Part shown: one piece after another, positions 7,940 to 17,170 of the stretch
Layout of the letters: each line of letters begins with the position of its first letter
How positions within the stretch are numbered: position 1 is the stretch's first letter
Program-made: the position numbers and the translations under genes
Notes under the pieces: generated by a model
What the model saw: the letters and a program-made list of their open reading frames with translations, nothing else
Database searches by the model: none
What the model was told of the DNA's origin: nothing
From: DATDPM01 sp963841995
GTDB taxonomy: Bacteria; Pseudomonadota; Alphaproteobacteria; DATDPM01
Direction of reading: 5' to 3'
Length of the DNA stretch: 64,000 nt
NCBI GenBank assembly: GCA_963841995.1
Contig: CAWJEX010000003.1
Span: forward strand, 124,001 to 188,000

Positions 7940-8715
7940 CGACGCTGTCGGTCAATATCCGAGCCAAGACCTATTCGTCACGGACACCGGGGGCCGATCA
8001 CACGGCGTTGAAGGATATCTCCTTCACGGTGCCGGAAGGACAATTCACCTGCATCCTCGGCCCGTCCGGCAGCGGCAAAACGACCTTGCTCAACATCGTG
8101 AGCGGTTTGGATCGCGCGATGGACGGGAGCGTTCGGCTGACCGGCGACGGCGCGCAAGAACCCGCTTCGCTGCCAATCGGTTACATGTTCCAGACACCGC
8201 GACTGTTTCCGTGGCTGAGTGTCCTCGAGAACGTGCGAATTGTCATGGCTGAAGACGTGATCGCGGCCGGCGACGCCGAGAGGCTGCTCAAGGCGATGGG
8301 TCTCGAAGACGTTCTCCACGCCTATCCGAACCGGCTTTCCGGCGGCATGCAGCGCCGGGTGGCGCTTGCCCGCGCCTTTGCCGTGCGGCCGAAACTGCTG
8401 CTGATGGACGAACCCTTCGTTTCCTTGGAAGCCCCGGTCGCCGACCGGCTTCGCCGGCTTCTGATCGATACCTGGAACGGCCGCCCGACGACCGTTCTCT
8501 TCGTCACCCACGACTTGAGCGAGGCGCTGACCTTGGCCGACCGGATCCTGTTCCTGTCGAAAAGTCCGGGCCATATCGTTCTCGATCTTGACGTCGATCT
8601 CCCCCGGCCGCGCAGCCCCCAAGATCCGGAAACCGAGCGATTCCAGAAGCGCCTCTTGGCCGATTACCCGCAGCTTCTGGCCGGCCTTTTATCGGTGGCC
8701 CGAGAAGGCGCCTAA
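7936..8715 (+). CDS. ABC transporter ATP-binding protein, NitT/TauT type
   Basis: 259 residues. Walker A GPSGSGKTT near residue 44, Q-loop MFQTPRLFPWLSVLENV, ABC signature LSGGMQRRVALARAFA, Walker B LLLMDEPF and switch THDLSEAL are all present, so this is a complete ABC ATPase. The LFPWLSV after the Q-loop is typical of nitrate/sulfonate/taurine importers. Instead of the usual LDALT the D-loop reads VSLEAPV, a small deviation. It is the third gene of the importer and starts within the permease stop codon. Confidence 0.92.
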   Translation: MTTLSVNIRAKTYSSRTPGADHTALKDISFTVPEGQFTCILGPSGSGKTTLLNIVSGLDRAMDGSVRLTGDGAQEPASLPIGYMFQTPRLFPWLSVLENVRIVMAEDVIAAGDAERLLKAMGLEDVLHAYPNRLSGGMQRRVALARAFAVRPKLLLMDEPFVSLEAPVADRLRRLLIDTWNGRPTTVLFVTHDLSEALTLADRILFLSKSPGHIVLDLDVDLPRPRSPQDPETERFQKRLLADYPQLLAGLLSVAREGA

Positions 8716-8717
8716 AT

Positions 8718-8738
8718 CGGGAACTTTTCCCGACTTTT
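8718..8738 (+). terminator. Weak hairpin after the ABC operon
   Basis: CGGGAA-CTT-TTCCCG (8718-8732) followed by ACTTTTTC. The stem is only six pairs, so this is a weak terminator candidate between the ABC operon and the tonB-like gene. The motif CGGGAAAA repeats directly afterwards. Confidence 0.35.
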
Positions 8739-8810
8739 TCGGGAAAATGAGCAGATGCCCCCTCGTGTTAAATTCTTGAAATTGCACCCGCACGACGCGG
8801 GCGGAACCTG

Positions 8811-9863
8811 ATGGGCGGTGAGGCTAAAATCATTGATCGGGAGCCAGCGCTCGCCCCTCCAGGGCCGGCGCCCGGCAGGCCGGCGCCCGGCAGGCCTGCG
8901 CCCGGCAGGCCTGCGCTTTGCCCGCCGCTGCCGATCCGGTTGGTGCAAGGACAGAACCGACAGGGTCGTTTGACGACCGAGCCGCCGCCGGCCGATGAGT
9001 TGGGTGAAGGCAATTTCTCGGACCCGCCGAAATCCCGCCTCTCCGCCTATCGTTCGCCGCGCTTTCTCGCGGCCCTCGCCTTTTCGGCCGCGGTCCATAT
9101 CGCGTTCTTCGCGATCCTTCTTTTGGCACCTCATCCCAAGCCGGTCGTTCAACCGCCGCAGCAGGTGATCGTTCTCGAATTCGCGGCCCTCGGCAAACCG
9201 GAAGCGCCCGAAGCAAAACCCGCGCCGCCGCCCCCGCCAGCGGAAGTCAAGGCCCCAGAGCCGGCACCGCCGCCCCCGCCGCCCGAGCCTCTGCCGGAAA
9301 TAAAAGCTCAACCGATTCCCGAAACGCCGCCGGCCAAGGCGCCGGAGCCGGTTTTGCCTGCGCCCGCTCAAGCAAAGCCGCGGCCGCGCAAACCGAAGCC
9401 GCCCGAACCGCCCAAGGTCGAAGCGCCCCCAACGCCTGCGGCGCCGCCCGCCGCAACGCCCGAGCCGCAAGCGCCGCCGGTCGCGGCGACGCCGGCGCCC
9501 GCTCCCGCGTCGCCGTCCGCCGCGGAATTGCCGCGCAAGGGCATCGAGACCGGGGTGGCCAGCGGAACCTCGCAAGCCGAGATGAACCGCTACGTGACCA
9601 CGCTGTTCACGATGATCGACGCCAAGAAGCTATACCCGCCGCAATCGATGCAGCGGCATGAAGAGGGCACGGTCGTCGTGCGCCTCAAGATCGCCGCGGA
9701 CGGAAATCTCCTAGACGTCACGTCGCCCACGACTGACCCGCACCGGCTGGTCGAAGCGTCCCTCGACGCCGTTCGGAAGGCTGCGCCCTTCCCGGCCCTT
9801 CCGGCCTCGCTCGGCAAGAGCGAAGCGGAGTTCGAGGTACCGGTCAATTACAAGCTTCAATAG
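8811..9863 (+). CDS. TonB family energy-transducing protein
   Basis: 350 residues. The order is a cytoplasmic Pro-rich N-terminus with the repeat PAPGR/RPAPG at about residues 20-34, one membrane segment at about 81-103 (FLAALAFSAAVHIAFFAILL), a long periplasmic Pro/Ala/Glu-rich linker with PPPPP and KPKPPEPP stretches (about 110-235), and a C-terminal TonB domain from about 262 (YPPQSMQRHEEGTVVVRLKI ... AAPFPALP). TonB carries the proton-motive force from ExbBD to outer-membrane receptors; no exbBD is seen here. It is convergent with the TonB-dependent receptor only 17 bases away. The unusually long N-terminal cytoplasmic region (about 80 residues) is atypical of TonB. Confidence 0.88.
   Translation: MGGEAKIIDREPALAPPGPAPGRPAPGRPAPGRPALCPPLPIRLVQGQNRQGRLTTEPPPADELGEGNFSDPPKSRLSAYRSPRFLAALAFSAAVHIAFFAILLLAPHPKPVVQPPQQVIVLEFAALGKPEAPEAKPAPPPPPAEVKAPEPAPPPPPPEPLPEIKAQPIPETPPAKAPEPVLPAPAQAKPRPRKPKPPEPPKVEAPPTPAAPPAATPEPQAPPVAATPAPAPASPSAAELPRKGIETGVASGTSQAEMNRYVTTLFTMIDAKKLYPPQSMQRHEEGTVVVRLKIAADGNLLDVTSPTTDPHRLVEASLDAVRKAAPFPALPASLGKSEAEFEVPVNYKLQ
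8865..8915 (+). repeat. 15-bp in-frame tandem repeat in tonB-like gene
   Basis: Three full units and one partial unit of CCGGCGCCCGGCAGG (8865-8879, 8880-8894, 8895-8909 and on), with C/T changes at one or two positions. They encode repeated PAPGR pentapeptides in the cytoplasmic tail of the TonB-like protein. Because 15 is a multiple of three, copy-number change would keep the frame. Confidence 0.85.
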
Positions 9864-9880
9864 GACGCAGGCTCGATCGT

Positions 9881-12269
9881 TCAGAACTTGACCCGCAGCC
9901 CCACCCAAGCGCCGATCGGCGCGCCGGGCGAAAGGAATTGCGGATCGGTGAAGCTAGCGTCGGCGGCGACCTGAGCCGGGTCGCCGAGCGTTCCGAATGT
10001 GTCGTAATTGGCGTCGAAAATATTGTCGACCTTCACGAAGGCCTCGAGATAGTCGGTGATCTTGTAAGAGCTCCGCAAATTGACGATACCGTAACCGGGA
10101 ACGGGGCTCAGCCGGTTGATTTCGTCGCCGCGCAGAAATGAACTCGAATTGATGATCGATTCGAGCGCCACGTTCCAATTCTTCGTGACGTTGTACCCGA
10201 TCCCCGCCTTGATCGAATGCAGCGGGATGCCCGGAATGCGATCGCCGGGCGTCACCGAGATATTGCCGTTGGCGTCGGCGAAGGGATTGGACGGGCTGGG
10301 CAGCAGCAAATTCGAGCGAAAGGTGGCTTGGGTATATGAGTAGTTGAGATACCAAGAAAAATCGCTGACCGTCCCATCGAGGTTGATTTCGCCGCCGACG
10401 CGCTGGGTGATCCCCGCATTCTGGAAGAACCCGCTGCCTGTCGTTGTCGTCGCCACAAAGATGATGTCGTTATAATTGCGGCTGCCAAACAGCGCTGCCG
10501 ACCAGTTGACCGGCGCGTTCCCGTCGAACGCCTTTAAATGCCCGCGAAGACCGGCTTCGACCGACCGATCGACCACTTGATTCAAATTCGGATCGGCCAG
10601 AAACGCGTTCGGGACATGGCACGGCAGATTGGGATCGGAACAAGAGAGCTCGACCGCGGTGGGGGCGCGGTTGGCTTCGCTGTAATTGGCGTAAGCCGTG
10701 ACGTTGTCCGCCAGCTTGTACGTGCCACCCAGCGCCGGATTGAAGCGGATGAATTCGTGATCGCCGTTCAGATCGGGGGATATGCCCGATTGGTCGTTGA
10801 TCCGCAACGTCGCGATGTTGTAGCGCCCGGCCGCGGTGACGGCGAGATCGTCGGTCACCGACAGCGTGTCGGAGAAATACGCGCCGTAATACATATTCTC
10901 AGTCTTCAGCGCCGTCGTATTGCCGGGACCGGCGACGAAGATGCCGCTGGGATCGACAAAGTTTTGCGGATCGAGCGAGCCGATATTGGTCTCGTTGCGG
11001 AAATACACATTCCCGAAGTCGAGGCTGGTGCCGGCGATGAACTGGTTGGTCAATCCGAACACGTCTCCATTCGCCGTGCCCTGCAGCGACCCGCCTACCA
11101 TCATCGAATTGGTCGTGCTTGTCACGTCGGTCGCATCGCCGCCGACGCTGGTGGAAATCGGATTGCCTCGGGTGTCGCTAATCTGGTTGCCATTGGAATC
11201 GCAGAGCACGCCCGCGGTGCCGCCAAAGCCGGCGCAATCGGTAAAATCGGCGGTGTTGCTGTTGAGGCCGTTGCTGATAAGGTGGCGCATGTGGAGATTG
11301 CCTTGCACGGACAGCGTGTCGGTGGCGAAGTAATTGCCGTCGCCGGTCAGGGCGATCAGCTCGTTCTTGGTGAAATCCGGAGCGGTGAAAATGGCGGTGC
11401 GGCTTTGCTCCAGCGCCTGGATCGGCGTCGTCTGGACGCCGCCAAGATTGGAGGCGCTATAGCCGAAACTGATGCCCGCCTCGCCGTCAGTGCCGCGCCA
11501 GCGCATATCGCTGAAAAACTGGCCGAGCTTGGATGACGAAAACGGCCGCCAGCCGTCTTCATCGAATCCGGTGCCGCCGGCGTAAAAGCCGAGATCGCCG
11601 ATCTGCGCGCCATATTCCATCGTTCCCTGTTTGCGGTTCCACGACCCGCCATAGCCTTCGCCTTCGACGCCCTTGAAGTTGAACCCGTTCTTCATCTGCA
11701 GGGCGATGGCGCCGCCCAGCGCGTTCAGGCCGAAAACCGGATTGGCGCCGGGAATGACCTGCATCGAATTCGACGGCGAATTCCGGAACCACGTCCCATT
11801 GCACCGTATCGCCGAAGGGTTCGTTGATCCGCACGCCGTTCTGATAGATCGCGATGCCTTGGGGTGTGCCGAGGATCGGCGACGCGGTAAAGCCGCGAAA
11901 ATTGATATCCGGCTGAAACGGATTGACCGAGGTTTCATTGATAGAGACGCTGCCGACATTGGTGTTCAGCGCATCGGCGACGGAGGGAACCGCCGAATTT
12001 TCCAATTCCGCCGGGCGAACGGTTTGAACGTTCGCTGGAACCTTGTCGCGATCGATCCCGACTCCCTGAACCGGGGTCGTCTCAATGACCTCGACCGTCG
12101 GCACGGTGAAAACCGGCGCAGGGCCGGCAGGGGGCGGGCTGCTCCCCGCATCCTGGGCGAGTGCGCTCCCGGCGGCCAGGGCCACGCCTGCGGCGACCAG
12201 GTACGGCCACCAGCAAGTCAATGATTTAAAACCGTATTTTCGATTATTTTGGGCGCCCTGGATGAGCAT
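9881..12269 (-). pseudogene. TonB-dependent outer-membrane receptor (one frameshift)
   Basis: About 795 codons for a signal peptide (VAAGVALAAGSALAQ), plug domain and 22-strand barrel ending in GLRVKF, the Phe-terminated beta-signal. The plug contains NVQTVRPAELENSAVPSVAD, INFRGFTASPILGTPQGIAI and DTVQWDVVPEFAV. Then the frame breaks at about 11767-11770, and SMQVIPGANPVFGLNALGGA and the whole barrel follow in another frame. Removing one A (GTCGAATTC to GTCGATTC) restores V-D-S-M-Q, the sequence usual in this receptor type, so the gene is probably intact in life. Start ATG 12269 was chosen for the signal peptide and the purine-rich stretch before it. It is convergent with the tonB-like gene and divergent from the histidine kinase. 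Ligand unknown. Confidence 0.85.
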
Positions 12270-12462
12270 CCCCTTCCCCCTTATCTTTCTTCTTATGGCG
12301 TCGCATTCAAATCGAACCGGCAACGGAACGCCATGTCCCAGTATCCCGATTTTACCGGGAAATTTGCCCGATCTTTTTCGACGGCGGCCGACCGGTCCCA
12401 AGATCGGCTATGATGGCGTTCGGCCAATCGGTTTCGGCCTGAACACCCCATTTGGACCTTCG

Positions 12463-13854
12463 ATGTCGCTGCGACTTTTCTTGATCAGCCTGATCGCCGC
12501 CCTGCTCGCGGCCAGCCTGGTCTTGGGCGGGATTATCGCCTCCTTCAACGCGCCGCGCTCGGTGAAGACCGAAATGCGTTCGGCGCTTGCGGTCGGACAG
12601 CAAATGATCGAAGCCAATCTCGCCGGATTGAACCGCTCGCTGGACCCGAAGCAAGACCTCGAAGAATTGATCGCCTCATTCAAAGGCAACCGGCATCTGC
12701 GGGTCAGCCTGGTCGGCGACGGCGCCGCCGTCGCCACGCCGACCGTCGAAGAGCCGCCCCTCGGCCAAGTCCCGTCCTGGTTTGTCCAATTATTGCACGT
12801 TCCCACCGTAACCATTCGGATTCCGGTGGTCGTCAACGGCCGGAATTTTGGCACCGTGCTGATGGAAAGCGACCCCCATAACGAAATTCTCGAAATCTGG
12901 AATGAGTTCGGCGACGGCCTTTTGGTGCTTGTCCTGTTTTTCGTGCCGACCGTCTTGCTCGTCTATTTCTTCGTCGGGCGCGCGCTGCGGCCGCTCGATC
13001 GCCTCGCTATCGGGCTCAGCCAAATTGGGCGCGGCGATTATAGCGCACGACTGGACGGCAAATTGCCGCCGGAATTGTCTGGGCTGCGCGATAGCTTCAA
13101 CCGCATGGCGGGCCAGCTCGCCGAAATGGCGGGTGAAAATCAGCGATTGAACGAGCAACTCCTGACCTTGCAGGAGGAAGAGCGAAATGAAATCGCGCAG
13201 GATCTCCACGATGAGATCGGGCCGTTCCTGTTCGCGATTAATGTCGATGCCGCGAATATATCCCGCAATATCGACGAAGGGCGCATGGGGCCGGTCAAGG
13301 AACTCGTGCAGTCCATCGTCGAAGCGGTCGGCCATATGCAACGGCAGGTACGGAGCATGCTCCGCCTGTTGCGCCCGATCGGTCTTGCCGAATTCGGATT
13401 GGACGAGGCGATCGGCAATCTCGTCGAATTCTGGCGGCGTCGTTATCCGGACATTGCTTATGAAATCGAAATTTCGCCCGATTCCGAGGACCTTGGCGAC
13501 CTCCTCGATCCGATCATCTATCGCGTGATTCAGGAGTCCCTGAGCAATGCCGTGCGCCATAGCCGACCGACGGGAATACGCGTCGCTATCGAACGCCAGC
13601 AGGCGAACAATGGCGGCGACACCGTCGTCGTAACCGTTGCCGATAACGGTCAAGGAATAGTTGAGCCGACGGGGACAGGGCCGGCGGGGACGGGATACGG
13701 CTTGCTCGGGATGAGCGAACGCGTGAAGGCGATGGGCGGAACATTGACGATTTCGAGCCGGCTAGGCAAAGGAACCGCGGTGATCGCCCAACTTCCCTAT
13801 TCTGCAGCCCGTTCCGGCGAACATTCGGCAAGCCTCAAACGGGCCGTCGGCTGA
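12463..13854 (+). CDS. NarL-type sensor histidine kinase, MoxY/LapD-like input domain
   Basis: 463 residues. TM1 lies at about 4-25 and TM2 at about 152-172, with a periplasmic domain of about 125 residues between them that resembles the LapD/MoxY input domain. A HAMP segment follows (VGRALRPLDRLAIGLSQIGR), then a HisKA_3 dimerisation helix with the phosphoaccepting His249 in AQDLHDEIGP, then an ATPase domain with ESLSNAVRHS and DNGQGI. I chose the ATG at 12463 because the membrane anchor begins there; upstream in-frame codons cover the divergent receptor promoter. The response regulator starts within its stop (TGATG). MoxY controls methanol oxidation in some methylotrophs, but the signal here is unknown. 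Confidence 0.85.
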   Translation: MSLRLFLISLIAALLAASLVLGGIIASFNAPRSVKTEMRSALAVGQQMIEANLAGLNRSLDPKQDLEELIASFKGNRHLRVSLVGDGAAVATPTVEEPPLGQVPSWFVQLLHVPTVTIRIPVVVNGRNFGTVLMESDPHNEILEIWNEFGDGLLVLVLFFVPTVLLVYFFVGRALRPLDRLAIGLSQIGRGDYSARLDGKLPPELSGLRDSFNRMAGQLAEMAGENQRLNEQLLTLQEEERNEIAQDLHDEIGPFLFAINVDAANISRNIDEGRMGPVKELVQSIVEAVGHMQRQVRSMLRLLRPIGLAEFGLDEAIGNLVEFWRRRYPDIAYEIEISPDSEDLGDLLDPIIYRVIQESLSNAVRHSRPTGIRVAIERQQANNGGDTVVVTVADNGQGIVEPTGTGPAGTGYGLLGMSERVKAMGGTLTISSRLGKGTAVIAQLPYSAARSGEHSASLKRAVG

Positions 13855-14483
13855 TGAAGATTTTGATCGTCGAAGATCACCCGATCGTGCGCGCCGGACT
13901 GCGCCGCATGCTGGCCGATCGCAGCGACGTCGAGCTGCGCGAAACCGAATCCGGCCGCGATGCGCTCGGCATTTTCCGTGAATACCGGCCGGATCTCGTG
14001 ATCCTCGATCTCAATCTGCCGGAGATGGGCGGGCTCGAATTGATCAAGCGGCTGAAGCTTGACGAACCGGCAGCGCGGATTTTGGTCTTCAGCATGCATG
14101 ACGACGCCCTTTACGCGATGCGCTCGTTGCAGGCCGGCGCCCTGGGCTACGTCAGCAAAAACACCGCCCCCGCCCACATTCAGGAAGCGATTAATCGGGT
14201 CGGCGAAGGACAATCCTATGTCGCGCCGGCGCTCGCCCAGGAACTTGCCCTGTTTAGCGTTCGCGCCCCCGCCCATCCCCTCGAGCACCTCTCGCGCCGC
14301 GACCTTGAGGTGCTGCGCCTTCTCGGCGAAGGCCGGAGCCTTCAGCAGATCGCCGATTCCCTTGGCCTCAGCTACAAGACTGTCGCCAATAATTGCGGTC
14401 AGATCCGAGCCAAGCTTGGGGTGCGCCGCACCGCGGATTTGATCCGGATCGCCATCCAGAACCGGATCGTTGCCGGCGGGTAG
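13854..14483 (+). CDS. NarL/LuxR-family response regulator (MoxX-like)
   Basis: 209 residues. The receiver domain has acidic pair E7/D8, phospho-acceptor Asp52 in VILDLNLPEMGG, Ser93 region FSMHDD and a conserved Lys in YVSKNTAP. The C-terminal LuxR helix-turn-helix runs from about 145 (LSRRDLEVLRLLGEGRSLQQ). It is the cognate partner of the preceding kinase, with which it overlaps by one base. The target genes are unknown; the divergent TonB-dependent receptor is an obvious candidate. Confidence 0.9.
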   Translation: MKILIVEDHPIVRAGLRRMLADRSDVELRETESGRDALGIFREYRPDLVILDLNLPEMGGLELIKRLKLDEPAARILVFSMHDDALYAMRSLQAGALGYVSKNTAPAHIQEAINRVGEGQSYVAPALAQELALFSVRAPAHPLEHLSRRDLEVLRLLGEGRSLQQIADSLGLSYKTVANNCGQIRAKLGVRRTADLIRIAIQNRIVAGG

Positions 14484-14596
14484 CCCCTCATTCGGCGCGG
14501 CCGGCGGTAACATTTCCGTCTTTTCTCGGACAACCTTGACCAGCGCCTTACCGCACGCCACCGTCGGGCTATGAAGTCCGTATCGGAGGGTCCCTC

Positions 14597-16450
14597 GTGA
14601 ACCGCAAGGAACGCCGCCGAGCCAACGCCCGGAGCGGGCGTTCGTCCGCCCCGAATATGCTCGCGGCAAACACGCCGCGAGGATCGGCGGAATTACGCGC
14701 CGCCTTCGCCGAAGCCATGGCCGCATTGGGGATGCGTCAGGTCGATAAAGCCGAGATGCTGTTCCGGCGAGTTCTTTTACTCGATCCCAATGAAGCGCAA
14801 GCCCATAACTGGCTCGGCGTGCTGTGCCAGAATAAGGGCGAAAGCGCCAAGGCTTTGCGGCATCTTAAGCAGGCGGCGGCATTGGGTCCGATGTCCGCCG
14901 AACTCGCGAACAACTTCGGAATTGTCTATCTCGCGATCGGCAATTTTGACGCGGCGCAGAACCATTTCAAAAAGGCGATTTCCTTGAATCCGCGCCTTCC
15001 CGCTGCGCGTTACAGTCTCGGACTCGTGCACAAAAACCGTCACCAGCCGGAGCCGGCGATCGCACAATTCAAAAAGGCGGTTGCGCTCGCGCCCGACTAC
15101 ACCGCGGCGCGCGTGGCGCTCGCCGATGTGCTCAGCGAATATGGCCGCAAGAAGGAAGCCGAAGCGCAGTATGAAAAGATCGTCGCCTATTACCCGTCTC
15201 CATCCGAAGCCCATCGCGATTTGGCGATCGCCCTTTATGAGTTGGGAAGGCTCGAGGAAGCGGCATTCCATCTCCGCGAAGTTTTTACGCACGTTCCGTG
15301 GAGCGCCGAGGGCTTCAACAAGATGGGGGTGATGTGCGCGAATCTGGGGCGGTTCGATGAAGCCGTGACTTATTTCAAATCCGCGCTGGCTGTGAAGCCG
15401 GATTTCGCCGATGCGCTTTACCGGATGGCAACCTATTCGAAGGAATTGTCGAACCAGAATGGCGTCGCCAGGATCAAGTCGCTGCTGGCAATCGAAAGAC
15501 CGGCCGAGGAGCGAGCCCTGCTCCATTTCGCGCTCGGCAAGATTTTCGACGATCTCGGAGACTACGCTCACGCTTTCGACAGCTATCGCGCCGGCAACGA
15601 AATTTTGGACGCGGCCGCCGGCTTCGATGAGGTCGCCTGGGAATCGAAGATCGACCGCCTGATTGCGGCCTTCACGGCCGACTTTTTTGCGGCCCGGTCG
15701 TCGTTCGGAAATCCGTCACCTCAGCCGATCTTTATTTTCGGCATGCCGCGATCCGGAACGACGCTGGTCGAGCAGATCATTGCGGCGCACCCGGAAGTCG
15801 CGGCAGGCGGAGAGCTTCCAACCGTCCCCGCCATCGTTGAAAGTCTGCCGAAGCGTTTCGGCCTCCATAATTCCTTTCCCGAATGCGTCGCATTCTTAGG
15901 CAAAGATGACATCGGCTATCTTTCGAATTCCTACCTGGCCTACGAAGACGTGCAGGTGGGGAACGCCGCGCGTGTGACCGACAAATTGCCGAATAATTTT
16001 CTTCACCTCGGTCTTTTGGCGCTGATGTTTCCGAAGGCGCACTACATCCACTGCCGGCGCGACCCGATGGATACGTGCCTCTCGTGCTACTTTACGAAGC
16101 TCGAGAGCGATCATCCCTATGCCTCCAACTTGCAGAAATTGGGCCGGTATTATCGAGGTTATGAACGCCTGATGGCCCATTGGCGAACAGCGCTGCCGGT
16201 TTCCATGCTGGAAATCGATTACGAAAGCGTGGTCGCGGATCAAACGGAGGCCAGCCACCGCATCGTCGCCCATTGCGGCCTCGATTGGGACGACCGGTGC
16301 CTGTCCTTCCATCGGGGAACGCGGGCCGTGCGCACGGCCAGCATTTGGCAAGCCCGCCAGCCGCTCTATAAAACTGCCGTTGGGCGCTGGCGCCGGTATG
16401 AATCGTTTCTAGGCTCGCTCCGAGCCGCTCTTGGAGATCCAGGCGGTTAG
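14597..16450 (+). CDS. TPR-repeat sulfotransferase
   Basis: 617 residues beginning at GTG. Residues about 35-335 form TPR units (AHNWLGVLCQNKGESAKALR, LANNFGIVYLAIGNFDAAQN). From about 377 a sulfotransferase domain begins with the 5'-phosphosulfate loop IFIFGMPRSGTTLVEQI, then YIHCRRDPMDTCLSCYFTKL, the 3'-phosphate-binding arm. This is the common bacterial TPR-sulfotransferase architecture, expected to sulfate a protein or glycan using PAPS. The stop codon TAG is the first three bases of an inverted-repeat element, so the insertion probably defined or trimmed the C-terminus (ends ...LGDPGG). Confidence 0.88.
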   Translation: MNRKERRRANARSGRSSAPNMLAANTPRGSAELRAAFAEAMAALGMRQVDKAEMLFRRVLLLDPNEAQAHNWLGVLCQNKGESAKALRHLKQAAALGPMSAELANNFGIVYLAIGNFDAAQNHFKKAISLNPRLPAARYSLGLVHKNRHQPEPAIAQFKKAVALAPDYTAARVALADVLSEYGRKKEAEAQYEKIVAYYPSPSEAHRDLAIALYELGRLEEAAFHLREVFTHVPWSAEGFNKMGVMCANLGRFDEAVTYFKSALAVKPDFADALYRMATYSKELSNQNGVARIKSLLAIERPAEERALLHFALGKIFDDLGDYAHAFDSYRAGNEILDAAAGFDEVAWESKIDRLIAAFTADFFAARSSFGNPSPQPIFIFGMPRSGTTLVEQIIAAHPEVAAGGELPTVPAIVESLPKRFGLHNSFPECVAFLGKDDIGYLSNSYLAYEDVQVGNAARVTDKLPNNFLHLGLLALMFPKAHYIHCRRDPMDTCLSCYFTKLESDHPYASNLQKLGRYYRGYERLMAHWRTALPVSMLEIDYESVVADQTEASHRIVAHCGLDWDDRCLSFHRGTRAVRTASIWQARQPLYKTAVGRWRRYESFLGSLRAALGDPGG

Positions 16451-16688
16451 AGCATGATCTTGTCAGTTCGAACCGGCTGCGTTGTGCCCTTGGTGCGGCG
16501 ATCCGCCAGACGCGCCAGCCCCGCCGAGGGCGCCCGCCAACGCGCAACCCAAAGGGCCGGGGTCTTTTGACGCCGCAGCGTCGTCGAAGCGCTCGCCCGT
16601 AGTCCTGCTACGCGCTTCGCGCTTCTCCCGCGCGCGGCGCAAAAATACCTCCGGCGCAGCCGGTTCCAACCGACAAGATCATGGTCTA
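16448..16688 (+). repeat. Inverted-repeat element, copy 1 (241 bp)
   Basis: Starts TAGAGCATGATCTTGTCAGT and ends with the imperfect inverse ...ACAAGATCATGGTCTA, giving terminal inverted repeats of about 30 bases. The interior shares long blocks with copies at 35866, 43186 and 47836: GCGGCGATCCGCCAG, GTCGAAGCGCTCGCCCGTAG and TACGCGCTTCGCGCTTCTCC. These blocks contain an internal hairpin, CGAAGCGC...GCGCTTCG. No transposase gene is inside, so it looks like a non-autonomous mobile or REP-like element. Same orientation as copy 2. Its first TAG is the stop codon of the sulfotransferase gene. Confidence 0.9.
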
Positions 16689-17008
16689 ACAGCGCGTTGC
16701 GCGGCTGCTATTGTGGCGAACGCGAATCTTCCGATTCGGCACCGCTGCAACGGTTTTTGATCTTCTGTTGCCCTAGAGCAACAGGAACGAAACAGGTTCA
16801 ATTGCGCCATTGGAGGTTGCCGGCATGCTTGCCAAGGCCAAGGAAATATTATTTCTGAGACCCATTGAATCCCGCAAGAATCCTCGTGTTTTGGACCGAA
16901 GAGTCACGTCGCAATTTCTCCGGAACATGGCTCCAAACTGGCTAAATTCCCAGCCGTCAATGATTTGGCAACCATAAGAATCGCTAAGCCACTGCGGGCA
17001 AATTGTCT

Positions 17009-17037
17009 TTGACAGAAAAACAACTCCGGGGTTAATT
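17009..17037 (+). promoter_or_regulatory. Possible porin promoter
   Basis: TTGACA (17009-17014), a 17-base spacer, then TTAATT (17032-17037), inside an AT-rich patch that includes the dyad GTTAATTGGTTAAC. The predicted transcript would have a 5' leader of about 125 bases before the porin. Otherwise 16689-17170 shows nothing I recognise. Confidence 0.35.
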
Positions 17038-17170
17038 GGTTAACACAGATCGCTTGAATTAAATGTCACGTGCCGAAGGGGAGTGTGACACTTTCGCAAC
17101 CGCGAAGCGGCATAGTCCATAACGGCATCCCAAGCGAGCCAATCCGCAGACCTCCAAGGGGGAATAAAAA

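Noticed and set aside
9881..11536. Long plus-strand open frames across the TonB receptor (for example 10538-11536)
   Set aside because: They lie antisense to a gene with clear TonB-receptor motifs and show no family features of their own; typical of high-GC shadow frames.
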